DNA of 64,000 nucleotides, from contig CP103022.1 of assembly GCA_024752435.1 (NCBI GenBank), forward strand, positions 1,116,001 to 1,180,000, in the 5' to 3' direction. The stretch comes from Allantophomopsis cytisporea (lineage: Eukaryota; Ascomycota; Leotiomycetes; Phacidiales; Phacidiaceae). Of the stretch, positions 38,200 to 51,562 are shown in pieces. Positions within the stretch are counted from its first letter, which is position 1, and the number at the start of each line of letters is the position of its first letter. The notes below the pieces were generated by a model. It did no database searches. It had not been told where the DNA came from and saw nothing but the letters and a program-made list of their open reading frames with translations. A program made the translations under genes and the position numbers.

Positions 38200-41100
38200 T
38201 TAGTTTTGTTTCTGGTCCTTATTATCCTTTTTGGACAAACTCTTTACTTTCTCGATAACCGTTCCGGCTGCCCCAAATATATAGCCGAAACCAAAGCTCC
38301 ATCCACGAATACGGACCGTATAAATGAAGAAATAAACCAGTGCCCAATTCGAGATACAGAAGGCAAGGAATATTCCAAAATATCGCCACATGTCCTTGGG
38401 TTCAACGTTCAAGGTAGCAAGATACTGTGTACCGTCTGAGTATGGACAATAAGCACAGTCACGTGATGCCCCTGGGTTGATCAAAGCACCACCAGCTGCA
38501 GAAGCAAAATCTCCTGCGTACTGAAGGCAGGTTTGTCCAGGTGGCGGATTAAAATGAGCTGCTTCATCTGAGCTGCAAACGACTGGAACGCCAGGAAGTG
38601 TGGCCGCGAGTACACCTCCAATCCAGTATGTGCTGGGGTTCAAATAATATAACCAATAACGCCAGAACACGCTCAGCATATCGTACGGACGGACCACACC
38701 GGTAAATAGGGTAAAGATTACAAAAAAGAAGGGAAGCGTATTAGAGATGACAGTGAAAGATGGAGCGAATGCACATATCCATTGTCCCCACGAAGCTTGG
38801 AATAGGAAGAAGAGAACAGACATCAGAAATACATATCCTGACACCTCCGAAGATGTGGAGAGTCCTGCGGGCCAATACCATAGAACCCAGTATATTGTGG
38901 CGCCAACAATAGCAATTGGAATTTCGACAAGAATGTTTGCTGTACAGAAGGCCACCCATCCATATATTCTTGACGGAAGCTCCCGTACCTCCCAGAGCGC
39001 TCGATTCTGGTAGAATTTGGGCACTACAGCATTGACGATCGTTGGGGGTATTATGAGGATGATGAATGCCGAAAATAGGCGCTCTTGAAAGGCTGCGACA
39101 CTATTGCCAAGCTGCCAGAAGGTGAAGCCATTAAATATCCCAATGATTACCGAGACAAATAGCTTTCCATACAAGTAACTGGGGTCGCGCCAGTACTGGG
39201 CGAACATCCTCTTTGTAAGCTCGGTTGTTTGAAGCCAAGTACTGGAGGCAAACTCTTTGTTCGTCTTGGTTTCATTGACAGCAACTTTGCTTCGCTCTTG
39301 AGTGATACGTGCGATTTCAGAATTGACTGCCTTGCCTTGCTCGGAGTTTAGCCACTCCTCATTCCAGTTTAGTTTCTTGCCGTCAGATCGCTTGCCTCCT
39401 TTGGCAGCTGTCTCCAGAATGAATTCAGCGACATTTTTAGTCGGTGGGCAGTGTACACCACGGTCTGCAAAGTATTTGATGACATCAGAGCCCTGGTCGC
39501 CAACTGGACCAAAGTAGAATGTGTTTCCACCTGGGTTGAGGGCGAGAATCATATCGAATTGTTGAATGAGGATAGAGGAAGGCTGATGAATTGTACAGAC
39601 GATAGCCTGTCCAGCTTTGCACAATTTCTTCAAGAACCGCACAATCGAGTACGCAGACTGGGAATCAAGGCCAGAGGTAGGCTCGTCCAAGAAAAGAAGC
39701 AAATTAGGCTTAGCCGCTAGTTCAACACCAATGGTAACCCGCTTCTTCTGTTCAACTCCTAAACTTCTTACAAGAGCGTTCTCCATTTCTTTCAACTCAA
39801 GCAAGTCAATGATTTTATCCACGTACTCAATCTTCTCAGCACGTGGAACAGAAGACTCTTGGCGAAGGATGGCAGAGAATTCAAGAGCTTCACGGATGGT
39901 CGCGGTGCCGTCGTGAAGATCCATCTGTTCACAGAAACCGGTTCCACGCTGGAACTCTGGACCTAGAGGACGGCCATCAACCAGCATATCACCCGTAATA
40001 ACACCTGTTTTCTGGCGTTGTGCTAGAGTGTTGAGAAGAGTGGTTTTCCCAGCTCCAGAAGCACCCATAAGCGCCACCATAACTCCAGGCTTCGCGTAGC
40101 CGCTCACTTTGTTGAGGAGCTTCTTTTCACCCCCAAGATATGGAACTGTGTACTCAACATTCGACCAAGTAAAAACGCTCTCGCTTCCAGATATCTCTTG
40201 GAGCGCTTCGTCCTCTGCCTTTGGCTCCAAAGTCTCACTGGAGGCGCCACTACGGGGTGTGTTGTCTTCTGCCACACCGCCCTGTTCGGCATCTGCTACG
40301 GCGGGTGCTTTAACAGCCTTAGTAGCCTTTGACCTCTTGAATTCAAGAGCGCCACCACCACCAGAACTGAAGTTAAATATTTCGGTGGCAATAGCTGTAA
40401 CAAGGATGTAAAGAACGGTCCAAGCAATGACGACTCCAAAATTACGCCAGAGGTTTGAACGTGAATACTCAAAAGTAGTAGAAAGGTAAGCGGATCCATC
40501 GACTTGGAGAGATCCGAGTTGCGCACCACTGATAGCACAACCTTGGTAAGCAGAGTCCGTGAAGCCACTGCCCGATGGAACTATCTGTGAGGGTGCACAA
40601 TCCATGACACGGCCAGAGAATTCGTTAGTGAGGACAGCTTCAAAAGAGTACGCAATTGGGTTGATGTAGTATCTAAACAATGTTAGTATAAGTACAATGT
40701 TTGAGAAAGGTACGATCTTTAAGGAAAGAAGGGAAACTTACAACCAACCAAACCATATATATTTCTGGAGAAGTTCAGGCTTCGCAATGACGTAACCGGT
40801 GAAGATAACCAGCAGGTTAAGAGCGATTCCAGAAAATCTGACAGCGTCATCAATCGTTGGCGAAAGTGCTGCGAACATCCTGTAGAGAGAAGTAATGCAG
40901 ATTGTAGTTATGTAGATAAAAAGAAAGTAGATGAAGAATTTTCCAGCATCAACATCCAGACCAGTCATGAAATATAAGAGGATCGCGAATGGAATCACCT
41001 GTAGCAGGATTATTGGAAGGTCCTGCAGCACACGAGCAATGACAACAGCAGAAGGCCTATAGAACGCGTAGTCTTTGTGCCTGGAAAGAATCCCTCGACC

Positions 41101-42927
41101 AGATACCGCTTTCATGAGTTCACCCAATTGGAGCCATCCAAGAAACAGGATACTGAAGAACAACGTTCCGCCACGTGAGAAAGCACCTGAAGTGTTTAAG
41201 GACTGGCCATAAAACAGACTACCGACAATGAGACCCATAGAGATGATAATAAATGCCTTGGTATAGAGTGTAGTGCGATCACCCAGGGTGAGCCAGAACT
41301 CCCGCTGTGTGCAGGCTATTACTTGGCGAATGAATGAAACGGTATATGGGGATCTCTTAGAAACAGTCTTGGACTTTTGCTCTTGAACAGTCTGTGCAAA
41401 CTCTCGTGCATCAGCTAGATCTGTTTCTTTGAGTTGTGCCTCGTACTCCTCAACATCCTGAAGCACACGCTTATAAGCCACAGACTGTTTAAAGGCAGCT
41501 TCCAGTTCAATGGACCCCTTAGGAACGGTCTTGTGGTCAACGTCGTCCCGGAATCGGCGTTCAATAGGATCGGTACAGGCCGTGAGGAAGTCGGCTGTGG
41601 TCTGACGAGCGGGTGCGTAGTAGCCGAGATCGATGAAGTATTTTCTGGCCTCGTTGGCAGGCCCCTGATAGACCATTCTGCCCTCATCAATAACAAGGAC
41701 CTTATCCATCAAATCGTAAATACCCTCACCGGCTTGGTAGAGAGTTACGAGTGTAGTACGGTTGCTGATGTCTGTCATAACACGCAGTGAATTGGCATAA
41801 TCGAGCGCTGTTGATGCGTCGAGTCCTCGAGTGGAATTGTCCCAAGCCACCACGGTACTTTTCGTAGAAAGAGTTTCAGCGATTGAGACTCTCTTGCGTT
41901 CTCCTCCTGAGACACCACGCACGAAGGCGTCACCGACCAGTGTATATCTTGTATGACTTATACCGAACATTCTCAGGAGAGCTCCAATGATCACCGGAAT
42001 ACTACCCTTCTCATGTTTGGTCGTCTTGTTCAGCAGACTGAATTTCAGTGTCTGCTCCACTGTCAAGGTCGGAAAGTGCTGATCATCTTCCTCGTTATAG
42101 TTCACTTCACCCCTGAAGTGCTTGAGCTGCTCTGCAGCTGGAATACCACCATAAGACACATCGCCTAGGACAGCAGCATAACCTTCACGTTTGTTGGTGA
42201 TAGCCTTCAAGAATGTGCTACATCCACTTCCTGGTCTACCAAGAACAAGCATCATCTGACCATCCCTTACAACACCGGTGAAATCATGAATGAGATCACG
42301 TCGCTCACCGTGGCTTCCAGGCTGAGGGAGCACATGTATGAACCTTGACAGTAAACGATAAAGGTCTGGACCAAACGTACCAAGGACAGCCTGGGGCAGC
42401 GTCTTGACGTAGGTCGCTGTAGCTCCAACTCCTTGCACTGTCAAGCCTCTGAAAACCACACCGACCTTTTTAGCTGAGTGGCCTTCGACTCGTTTCTCGA
42501 AATGGCCGTCTCTCAAGAACTCTCCAAGAGAAAAGTCATCCTCCTCGTTCTTCTCGCCACCTGCTTGAGCCTCCACGTCCTCATCAATATCAGAAGGTTT
42601 TGAAGCGTTCGTCTGTCGTCTTGAAATTGGCCGCGAAGCAGCACTTCTTTCTGTACGTTTGGAATTCGTTTTGCTCAGGTGTGTAAGATCCCGCCGTAAT
42701 GCCTCATAGTCTTGCATTGCCGCGCGGAAGTCGACTGGCCCTCCCACATCTCTCTCCCCCCATGTTCCTTCATTGCCGCTTGCTTCGTTTGACGAAACAG
42801 ACTCAGAAGCCTCTTCCGGTCTATGTGGTCGCTCTCCGGTGTAGTCTATATTATGTAGTGGTACTTGAGTTCCCTGGCCCCTTTCCGCTGCCTGGGTGAA
42901 CATGCGATCTGAATTAGTGTAGAACAT
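38200..42927 (-). CDS. PDR-type (ABC-G) multidrug ABC transporter
   Basis: Model: exons 42927-40742 and 40672-38200 with a 69-nt intron, giving 1552 aa, the normal full length of the Pdr5/Cdr1 class. The order is NBD1-TMD1-NBD2-TMD2. NBD1 has the degenerate Walker A GRPGSGCST (Cys where Lys is usual, normal in this class), signature VSGGERKR and WDNSTRGLDAST. NBD2 has canonical Walker A GASGAGKTT, the class-typical degenerate signature LGVEQKKRVTIGVELAA and Walker B with LFLDEPTSGLDSQSAY. Each half ends in six TM segments. The long Cys-containing extracellular loop of TMD2 (CSSDEAAHFNPPPGQTCLQY) is typical. It would export drugs, plant phenolics or lipids at the plasma membrane. A second ATG at 42903 follows a possible acceptor (CTAATTCAG), so the 5' end may be spliced and start eight codons later. 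Confidence 0.95.
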
Positions 42928-45900
42928 AATGGCAATAGTTTAGATTATCTAGTATGGTGGCCTTTATGGCTGCGAAAACATTAAAACGCTGAAAGGGTAC
43001 CTCTCGGAGTACGAGTCACGGTCCAACAACGGTATGTTGGTGTAACTGAAAATTCGATGTTTTCGGAGAAAAGGAGCAGCAAAAAAAGAATGAAGGCTAT
43101 CCTTTAAACCATGGCATCGGCGGATATATATATGTATGCACATCTGAAATAAGCAGCAAGCAATTAGCTTGCTAGCAGAAACTTAAGAGTAGATTACCAA
43201 TCAATCGGCATAGTGGAGTAGGATAGCAGCCACCCGTCCCGCACATGCAACACCCACCATCAGCTTGAGCCGGATATGGACGAAGAACGCTCCCAGCTCA
43301 TCAAACAGCGATTCCCTCTAAACTCAGTACCCGAGCAAGTAATGGAAAAGTGCGAGCTGTCACTCCTATTGGTGGCCTCTTACGAATATCCAAAAAGATC
43401 TGTATGTATGGGTATGGGTTCCACGAACGTCAGGAGGTGGGTATTCAGATTTAAATTGGGCCTTTTCTCACACATTCTTTGTCTCCTGCTTACAAAAGGA
43501 TAACGCAGGACTTCTCAGGCATGACGCAATTGGGATACGTAGGGCATTGAAACAGCGCTAGAGGCTATCGAAAAGGCTGATCATTGGCTTGAGTGCGTTT
43601 AAGCTTAGAGGCCGGCACATGGATTCGAAATAGCGTAGAGGATTGTGGGGAATGAGATTCTCGGTTTTTAGGCGGAGATAGGCGTTATTATTGGCTTGAC
43701 GTAGCCAGACCTTTTTTCTAGGTGCAAATCTTACAAAACTCAACTGTCAGTATCGATACTGCACGGACGAAATTATGACTCGATCCTCTTGATGGGTAGT
43801 AGATAGCTCTTACGTTCGCTAAAATTCTAGTTCGGAGCAGATTTTGATTTTCATGTATCGGTGGTCTATGTAATTCGCTGGAGCGTCCTTGTAATATTGC
43901 TTGCGTGAATCTATGCTGAGCAAAGTATGTACATGAATACCTATGCAGGGGGAGATACTGATAAGAGTCGGTGTGCTGTGTGGTCTCTCTCGTCTTGGCT
44001 ATGCAACATTCCGTGTCTCGACATTCTCATTCGATAGTGGTTCAGCCTCAAATATCAGTATATGGATTATAAATCACCGCTTTGAAATCAATTCTTTGAA
44101 ATCATATTTAACAATCTGCGAACTTTGCTTTCTTTATAAGATTTGGTTACTTAATAACTTGCTCATATCCCACGCATTTCATATCTAGTAGTCTTGTTTC
44201 ATTTTGAAAAGTATATGGGTATTGAATATTCATGATAGAAACGGTACGTAGGGACGATAAGCATTAGAGATATGTGAGCGTTGATTCAAGACTATCACGA
44301 ATGCCCAGTGCATTTTTCGAGTACTTTCCCAGGCCCCAGTGGGTCAAATCCTACCTAGATGAGAACGAATATCTGAGAATATAGGGGTCTAATTCCCCGG
44401 GCTGTGGTGGACTTTTCGCATGCAACATTTTTCCGGGACACGTAGGTCGAAGGCAAAGGGGCTGTATAGCTCCATTTTTCAACCAACTGAGAGATCTTAT
44501 CTCAGCTCCTTTAACTGTACTGGCGTGGCATACCGTTTTCTCAATTGGTAAAGTTGAGCGTACAATTGCAAAACTGTAGAGTGATTGGTCGTGCGTGTTA
44601 CACACGTCTTACTCTGCGAACCGTCAGCAGCTCCTTAAGCCCGATATGACTCACAGTACCTAGTTCAGAACTTGGGAATATGTACAGCCTAACACCGTGA
44701 AGAAATTAAGCCTGATATCCGGACTTGGAGTGTTTACGATATGACCGATCGCCGACTGAAAACTTCGCAGTTTCCTTCCATCTTGAACATAATAATGAGG
44801 AAGTTGGGCGACAAAGCCAATAAGAAGTCTAAGTGGATCCGGTGCTTCAGTGATAATGAATCAAGTGGAAAATTTATAATCAAGTCGTTTGATGCGGCAA
44901 ACCCAGTCACTCCGAGCGTTTCAATTGTCATCTATATATGTACTTAGAAGTACGGGCAAATCAAATCATTCCGAACCCGTAAGTCATTTCACAAAGACTA
45001 CTTACTCTGCTCAAGTCAAACGCTGGGAGCCAGCCAAATATATATCGCGAACTCTTTTGGTGCTAGATTGGTTTATTGTGTTGAACACAAGTGTATGGGT
45101 TTTCTATCATAATGAGTCGATATCAAATGTTAATTCATAGTGGATATTGAGATGGCACCAAATGATTCAATCAGCGAAAGTTTCTAGGCTATTGTGACCG
45201 CTGTGATCCTCCTGATACATAAACTATTGTTATTGAATTATTTGGTACGATTCAGACAGGGGATGTGAATTATAAAAATCAACTTGATTGGTTGTGCCCT
45301 AACTATTCACAGATGATACTTATCAGTAGTTGAATAAAAGATATCTATGAGCAAAAACTGAGCATCGTAATTCTTTCAATGGATGGGTGGGCCAACCGAG
45401 TAAAAACATCTGGTTGACGCTCTCTTGATTTTATAATCAAAGCCCAGAATCCTCTGGCCAAACCATATCTTCGTCTAATTATATTTGTGAGAGCAAACTA
45501 AAGGTCTTGTTTGTTCTACTCAGCGTAATACCAATCTGTATATATGAAGAATGATCAGTCATATCGTAGCAGAAAGAGATAGGAGTATTATACCCAGACG
45601 ATTCTTGACGGCTTACTCATATGTACACAATAGTTCTACTTGGGCTAAACCTTGTAGAATATAGAACATCTTCTCTTGAGTTTCGCGATCAATTTATGTA
45701 TATTTTACTATCTAGAAACCGAATTTTTACACCAGTACTTAATAACATAATTTTCAACCCTCAACCACTGAGTCCTTAAATGCCGTGCAGATTACTCAAT
45801 TTCAGCTCCTCTCCTAAGAATACTCGTGGTCTCCCACTCCTATACTCTTGAAAATTATTAATTACGAACAAAATAATTCAAAGCGATCTACGCAACCGGA

Positions 45901-46027
45901 GGTAAATACACAAATCTTCCCCGCGTCGCCGCCCGAAAACCACAATTCGACGTCATGAACAATTCTGCCCCACCCCGCCGCCTTACCATGACTTAATGAT
46001 ACAACAGCTCCCAAATTATTGTCTCCC
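42928..46027. other. 3.1-kb intergenic interval
   Basis: Promoter of the ABC transporter at the left, with an AT-repeat TATA-like stretch near 43122-43130, and promoter of the aldo-keto reductase at the right. No gene, RNA or repeat that I can support between them. Confidence 0.45.
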
Positions 46028-47241
46028 ATGGCATTCTCAACTCGAAGCTCAATCATCCTGGAAAATACCTCACGAATCTCAAGGTCGCTATCAAACTCAA
46101 TTTCGACACTAACCTCGACTCCAAAATCAATAGCCTGTACCTCTTCAACGAAGCGGACTCGACAAGCTAGCAGCAGCAGCAACAACATGGCGAAATCGTA
46201 CTCTCTCAAAAGTAACCACACACTCAACAATGGCATTGAAATCCCGAGTATTCATCTAGGTGTGTACATGACGAACGGAGATGAGACGAGGAAGATGGTG
46301 AAGTTTGCGCTAGAGGCGGGATATAGGGTATGTTTTTTATCACAATCACTACAAAATCGTGCACCACAATCACCTCCCGTTACACGTACCTATTCCAAAG
46401 TGACCCAAGCTGATGCATCAATTTTCATAGGCAATCGACAGTGCAGAATGGTATGAGAATGAGGCTGAAGTAGGCTCCTCTGTGACCGCCTACCTCAAAT
46501 CCCAGAACGCGAAGCGCTCAGATATTTGGTTTACGACGAAATTGAAGACAAACACTAGCTATGATGCCACGCGGAAGGCGATCAAGAGGAGTATTCAGAG
46601 CAGCGGACTCGAATATTTGGATCTGTACCTGCTCCATAGCCCGTATGGCGGGAAGGAGAAACGCCTGGAGTGCTGGCGGGCTGTTGAGGATGCGATTAAT
46701 GACGGGGAAGTGAGGGCCGGGGGAGTTAGCAACTATGGAGTTAAGCATGTATGTGTTTTTGAGGGCTTATCTACGGCGTTCCGCGGAATGAATAGGCCTT
46801 ATCAGCCTATTGTAGGTTTTTCAAAGAAAGGAAATGCTAACAACTAGCCAGTTGAAAGAACTCCTCGACTCAAAACCGCGCATCCAACCAGCCATCAACC
46901 AGATCGAAGTCCATCCTTTCAACACCCGCACTGACATCACAAGTTTCTGCAAGACACACAATATCGCCGTCCAAGCGTACGCGCCTCTGGTCGCCGGTCA
47001 GCGTATGAAACACCCAACCATCACATCTCTGAGCCAGAAGTATGGCTGTACACCAGCACAATTGCTTGTTCGCTGGTCTTTGCAACACGGCTATATCCCA
47101 CTGCCTAAGAGTGCGAAGAAGGAGCGGATCATTGCGAATGGGCAAGTTGATCATTTTGAGATTAGTGAGGCTGATATGAAGACGTTGGATGGGTGCGATG
47201 AGTATTTGGTTACGGATTGGGATCCGACTAATGCTGCGTGA
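46028..47241 (+). CDS. Aldo-keto reductase, possibly mitochondrial
   Basis: Exons end or begin at 46327, 46431-46748 and 46852-47241. The introns are 103 nt each, the second with a TGCTAAC branch and a CAG acceptor. From the ATG at 46187 the protein is 282 aa and starts like a standard AKR (NNGIEIPSIHLGVY). The tetrad is visible: Asp and Tyr in AIDSAEWYENE, Lys in FTTKL, His in LLHSPYGG. The cofactor loop PLPKSAKKERI suits NADP(H). The frame stays open upstream to an ATG at 46028, adding 53 residues rich in Ser, Thr and Arg with a single acidic residue, which looks like a mitochondrial presequence. Which start is used is undecided; both could be. It belongs to the short AKR group with Gcy1- or diketogluconate-reductase-like members; the substrate is unknown. 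Confidence 0.9.
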
Positions 47242-49523
47242 GGGAGTTGTACGGGATGGGGACATAGGTTTTATATCAGTCCGACTGTAAATATGTAACA
47301 CAACTATGAATATGATGACATGTTTGGTCAAAACCAAGGAATGTGTATTGCACCGCAGTCCCAGTGACAAATCTGAACTGGAGTCTTGAGATTCTTAAGA
47401 GAGAGTTCCCAGCTACAGGAGGGCGATGCCGATATGTTGAAAGCGGACAACACAAAGGCTCGAGGAGTGGTAGCTCAATAGCACGGGGTATTGAGCCATG
47501 ACGCGGACTGTTTTGCCTGAAACGGTAAGAATGGTTGGTAAAGGCGCCATTCTGTTTATTTGTATTGTAAAGCATGGAACAGAGGTTGAAAGCTATAAGA
47601 TATCTATATTTCAAGAGAAAGATAATAGATAGTTAAGCTAAAGATAGTGATACTTCGACAAATTGTAGATGAGCCAGAGTTTGCAAATCATCCTACAGTC
47701 ATGAGTGAATCAGTTGCTAGAATATTGTAACTGCTAGATATTTTGAGTCGAAAAATAATTCTACATTGTCAAGTAATGTACGGCTCGCAGTAAGACTTCA
47801 GCCTTCAATAGGTGTTCAGCTCTAAATAACTGTAAGACTTTCAATAAATATATGGATACTAATAGTTATGAGGCTTGGAAGAACTGCATAGCTCGAGATA
47901 GTTCATGAGAATTTAATGATTGTACTACCCTAAATGATTGTACTGTTCTTAATAAACGGACGGTACTTGGTTACTATATATCTCTAGATAATTATAAATC
48001 TCTGAAAAACTATCAACTTCTAAATCATCTACATAACTTTAAAGAACTGTGTTACTCTGAATAATTGTATAGCCCTCAATGATTCAGAATTGTTACAGTT
48101 CACATGGCTCTCTTAGATCAATATGTAGCTTTGAATCACCAGAATTCACATGATCCATCAGGCAAGCTGGGTGTCTAACACGTCTTCGAAGATGTGAATA
48201 ACTGGACCTTGAAGCTTGAATCATTCAAAAATCCATGCCCGTCCGATCACAAGTAATATGTAGATCTCAACACATGTCTCCTGCTTAGAAGATGTTTATT
48301 AAGCAGCCGAGTTTATCGATGGATGCAGTTTGTAGAATCAAGCTTATAAACCAGGACTAAAATCCAACATCAACATCACATATTTTTTGATCATCACCTG
48401 AATGCTCCAAACGACCACCATTTATTTGGTATTTCATGCATCCATGTGTGCTGTGCGAGACTTTCAGACTTCATTTTCAAAATAACCAAGAGGTAAAATC
48501 TTAGCTCTGGAGCACATGAATACTTGTCTGAAGTTACAAGACATGATTCATAACTACCAAAGTTGTATATGGTCGAATATTGTGTCGCAAAGCACGATGA
48601 TAAGGATTAAGAATCAAGATGCGATAAGAATCTGAGAGGTATCATGGTACTTCAACATTGATGTTCACATGATAAAGTCATTTATAATCGTGTATTATTG
48701 ATGCTTGTCAGACTCTGACCATATCAAATATGACAGACCAGGAATTCGTTTTGCTGACGTGGTTCCTCACGCCAAGTCAGCGACGACCTTTGCTGATACT
48801 CAGAGTAATTACAGAGTTAAGTTCCTCATCGATCTTGATATTGAAAGCATCTTAAATTAATCCAACCTTTCACAGTGCGCAGAACTCAAAGGATCGTAAA
48901 GGATCGTAGTCATAGGACTGCACCTTACGTTGGCTGATTGACTTTCAGCATAGGAATTGCGTTTCGGCCGATGACTTTGACCGAAGTTATCGCCGATATC
49001 ATCACCTTCGCCGCCAGCATCGCCGACGCCATCGCCGAAAAAGGGGGATATTGTCGTCTTACACTGTACCTGAGGGTAAACAGCAGAATAGTGCATGCAC
49101 AGAAACACAACATGTAAGCTATTTGACGAATCGTCTTGCAAGTTCGAATCTCAAACGCATGCAGCATACACAAATTCCGACGGCTTTTGGGGCTGAGTTA
49201 TGCGATTTCGCGGTTATCAGGAATGCCGGTACTTCATATTTGCACCACAGTTGACGTGGGCGTTCGATGACCTCACCGCAAATAAGTCTTATGTCTGTGC
49301 GCATCATCTACATGATTGATTTATGGAGTTAAACATGCACTTTGTATTATCTCCATGTCTTGGCCTGGTGCTCCTAATACATCACAGGATATCTGATGGC
49401 ATAGAAATTTGTCTATTGCATTACTATTAAAGCTCCGAGTTCCCAACGCAAATAGCAAACATCTATCTCTACATAGCTCGATTAGTGTGAACTCTTATCA
49501 TCAATCACCAACTACAACTCACA
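47242..49523. other. Intergenic, contains the second 18-bp array
   Basis: 2.3 kb without a gene. The main structure is the tandem array at about 47750-48145. The final ~100 bp before 49524 are the promoter and leader of the alcohol dehydrogenase. Confidence 0.5.
47750..48145. repeat. 18-bp minisatellite, array 2
   Basis: Cores related to AATAACT start at 47789, 47807, 47825, 47843, 47861, 47879 and 47897, and the series continues every 18 bp with no indel through about 48090. It fades out by about 48145, giving roughly 19-22 units. A typical unit is TCAGCTCTAAATAACTGT. The core and the pyrimidine-rich half match array 1 at 35968-36156. Because 18 is a multiple of three, one plus-strand frame reads as a hexapeptide repeat of the form x-[ST]-L-N-[ND]-[CY], broken by stop codons. 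Confidence 0.8.
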
Positions 49524-50713
49524 ATGGCTACTGATTACAAATTTGAAGGATGGCTTGGTCTTGACGCGGAATCTGTCAAAGGCAAAATGCAATGGGGCGC
49601 CTTTGAGCCAAAGAAATGGGAAGAAACCGATGTTGACATCAAAGTCGAATGCTGTGGCATATGCGGCTCGGACCTCCATACTTTGGCCTCCGGCTGGGGA
49701 GAGACTCCATACCGTAAGTCTGAACTGTTTCTGGATGAATGCCCTGGCTAACGACAGCAGCATGCTGTGTTGGGCACGAAATTGTCGGAACTGCTGTACG
49801 TGTAGGCACGAAAGTCAAGCATATCAAAGTTGGCGATCGTGTTGGCGTTGGCGCTCAAGCTCGCAGCTGCATGAAGCCGGACTGTCCTGACTGCAGCGCC
49901 GGGCTTGAGAATCACTGTCTTCGTACTGTAGGCACTTATGGATCCATTTATCCAGATGGTATCGGAAAGTCATATGGCGGATACTCTAAGTATAACCGTA
50001 CCGATGGTCACTTCGCTATCAAAATCCCGGATGGAATCGCATCAACTGATGCCGCCCCAATGCTCTGTGGGGGCATCACGGTCTACTCCCCCTTGAAGCA
50101 GAACGGTTGCGGCCCGGGAAAGCGTGTCGGAATCGTCGGTGTTGGTGGTCTTGGGCATTTCGGTATTCTCTTCGCAAAGGCACTTGGCGCGGATCATGTT
50201 TGTGGAATTTCCCGCAAAGCAAGCAAGAAAGACGAGGTTCTGAAACTTGGTGCCGATCAGTATATTGCTTCTGATGATGATAAAAACTGGGACCAGGAGA
50301 ACTTGCGCTCACTCGACTTAATTATCTCTACTGTTTCCAGCGAAAACATGCCCTTGAGCAAATACATTTCTCTCTTAAAGACCAAAGGAACTTTCATTCA
50401 GGTTGGGTAAGTTTAGCCGTCCAAAGTCAGTTTTCAATCTTCTAACAATCTATTTAGAGCTCCCGATGGCGGTAAGCTTCCTCCCATCAACGCCTTTCCT
50501 CTTATTATGGGCGGTGTCAAAATTGGTGGTAGTGCAATTGGATCTCCTGCAGAGATTGAAGAAATGCTTCAGTTTGCAGTCAAGGAGAAAATCAAGCCAT
50601 GGGTTACCAAGCGTTCCATGAAAGATGCAAACCAAGCTATTATTGACCTGGCCGCTGGAGAAGTCAGATATAGATTTGTCCTGGTTAACGATGACGATGG
50701 AGCAAAGCTTTAA
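49524..50713 (+). CDS. Zinc-dependent NADP-type alcohol dehydrogenase (ADH6/CAD-like)
   Basis: Model: exons 49524-49713, 49761-50406 and 50458-50713, giving 363 aa. The introns are 47 and 51 nt, and both junctions rebuild conserved residues (YPCCVGHE and QVGAPDGG). This is a medium-chain dehydrogenase. The catalytic zinc ligand is in CGICGSDLH, followed by GHEIVG. The structural zinc Cys cluster is CMKPDCPDCSAGLENHC. The Rossmann glycine motif is GVGGLGHFGILFAKA, followed by a basic/serine stretch (SRKASKKDEVLK) that suits NADP. The layout matches the cinnamyl alcohol dehydrogenase group, which includes yeast Adh6/Adh7 and reduces aromatic and branched aldehydes in the cytosol. No targeting signal is seen. 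Two aldo-keto reductases lie within 3 kb on either side, but promoters are separate and co-function is inference. Confidence 0.95.
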
Positions 50714-51562
50714 AATAGATGTGATTGATTACCTGAGATAGATTGATTCGACAAAAGTCGCTCAAAAGAAATCCAACTATAAAATATCTCTGATGAATTC
50801 AACCCATGAAATGCCGCATCTCTTGACGTTTGAGAGAATTCGAAGATACTTGAAAACAAGTTGTACTTCATTCACACGAGTTTAAAGAATCTTGACAATC
50901 ACTGAGTTACTCAGAACTCCTTCTTAACCAGTGATACAAACTTTGAAGATTCAAGTAAGTATCTGGTTACCTTCTGTGCAGCTAGAAAGTGTCACTCCTT
51001 GGCAGCACAAATTGTATTATTTCAAGCACCCAATTTGAATACCTCAGGTTGGAGGCAGGAATATCAAGACCACATCACTAAGGTACGTACTCCACACATG
51101 CGGATGTGCCGAAGTGAGGCCTCGGCCGATTTTAGTGTCATCCAACCTGCGCTACTGCACGGTCCCCAGACGTTCAACTGTAATTTATACCACCAACTCA
51201 TCGTCCCACATAGTGTAGGCCGACGCTTCCCAAATCCTTGCGAGATGCCATTAAAGGCGCATGGTTCCACCGAAGTGTTGTGGGTTTCTCTCGAAATATC
51301 CCCAGAACTGAGATCTGTTTGTAAGGATTATGAGCAGCCGGACTTAGCAACATGATGGGGTACTTGTGAAGGACTTAAATGGACATATGAGAGAGCATCT
51401 GATGGTTTGATATCATCATTTCTCTACACTTAAACATATAATCAGCCATAAGCCCCACTGCGTTTGTCTATTTAGAATTTCTAGAGATCATCTCCAAAGC
51501 TATTGTAATCCCAAAGTTACCATTCATACGCCTTCATCCTTCACATTTATCTCGCACCCACA
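50714..51562. other. Intergenic, 0.85 kb
   Basis: A 118-codon frame at 50999-51355 begins without ATG and has no domain, so I do not call it a gene. Otherwise this is the promoter of the next gene. Confidence 0.5.

Noticed and set aside
50999..51355. 118-codon plus-strand frame
   Set aside because: No ATG start, no domain and no splice partner. Treated as chance.
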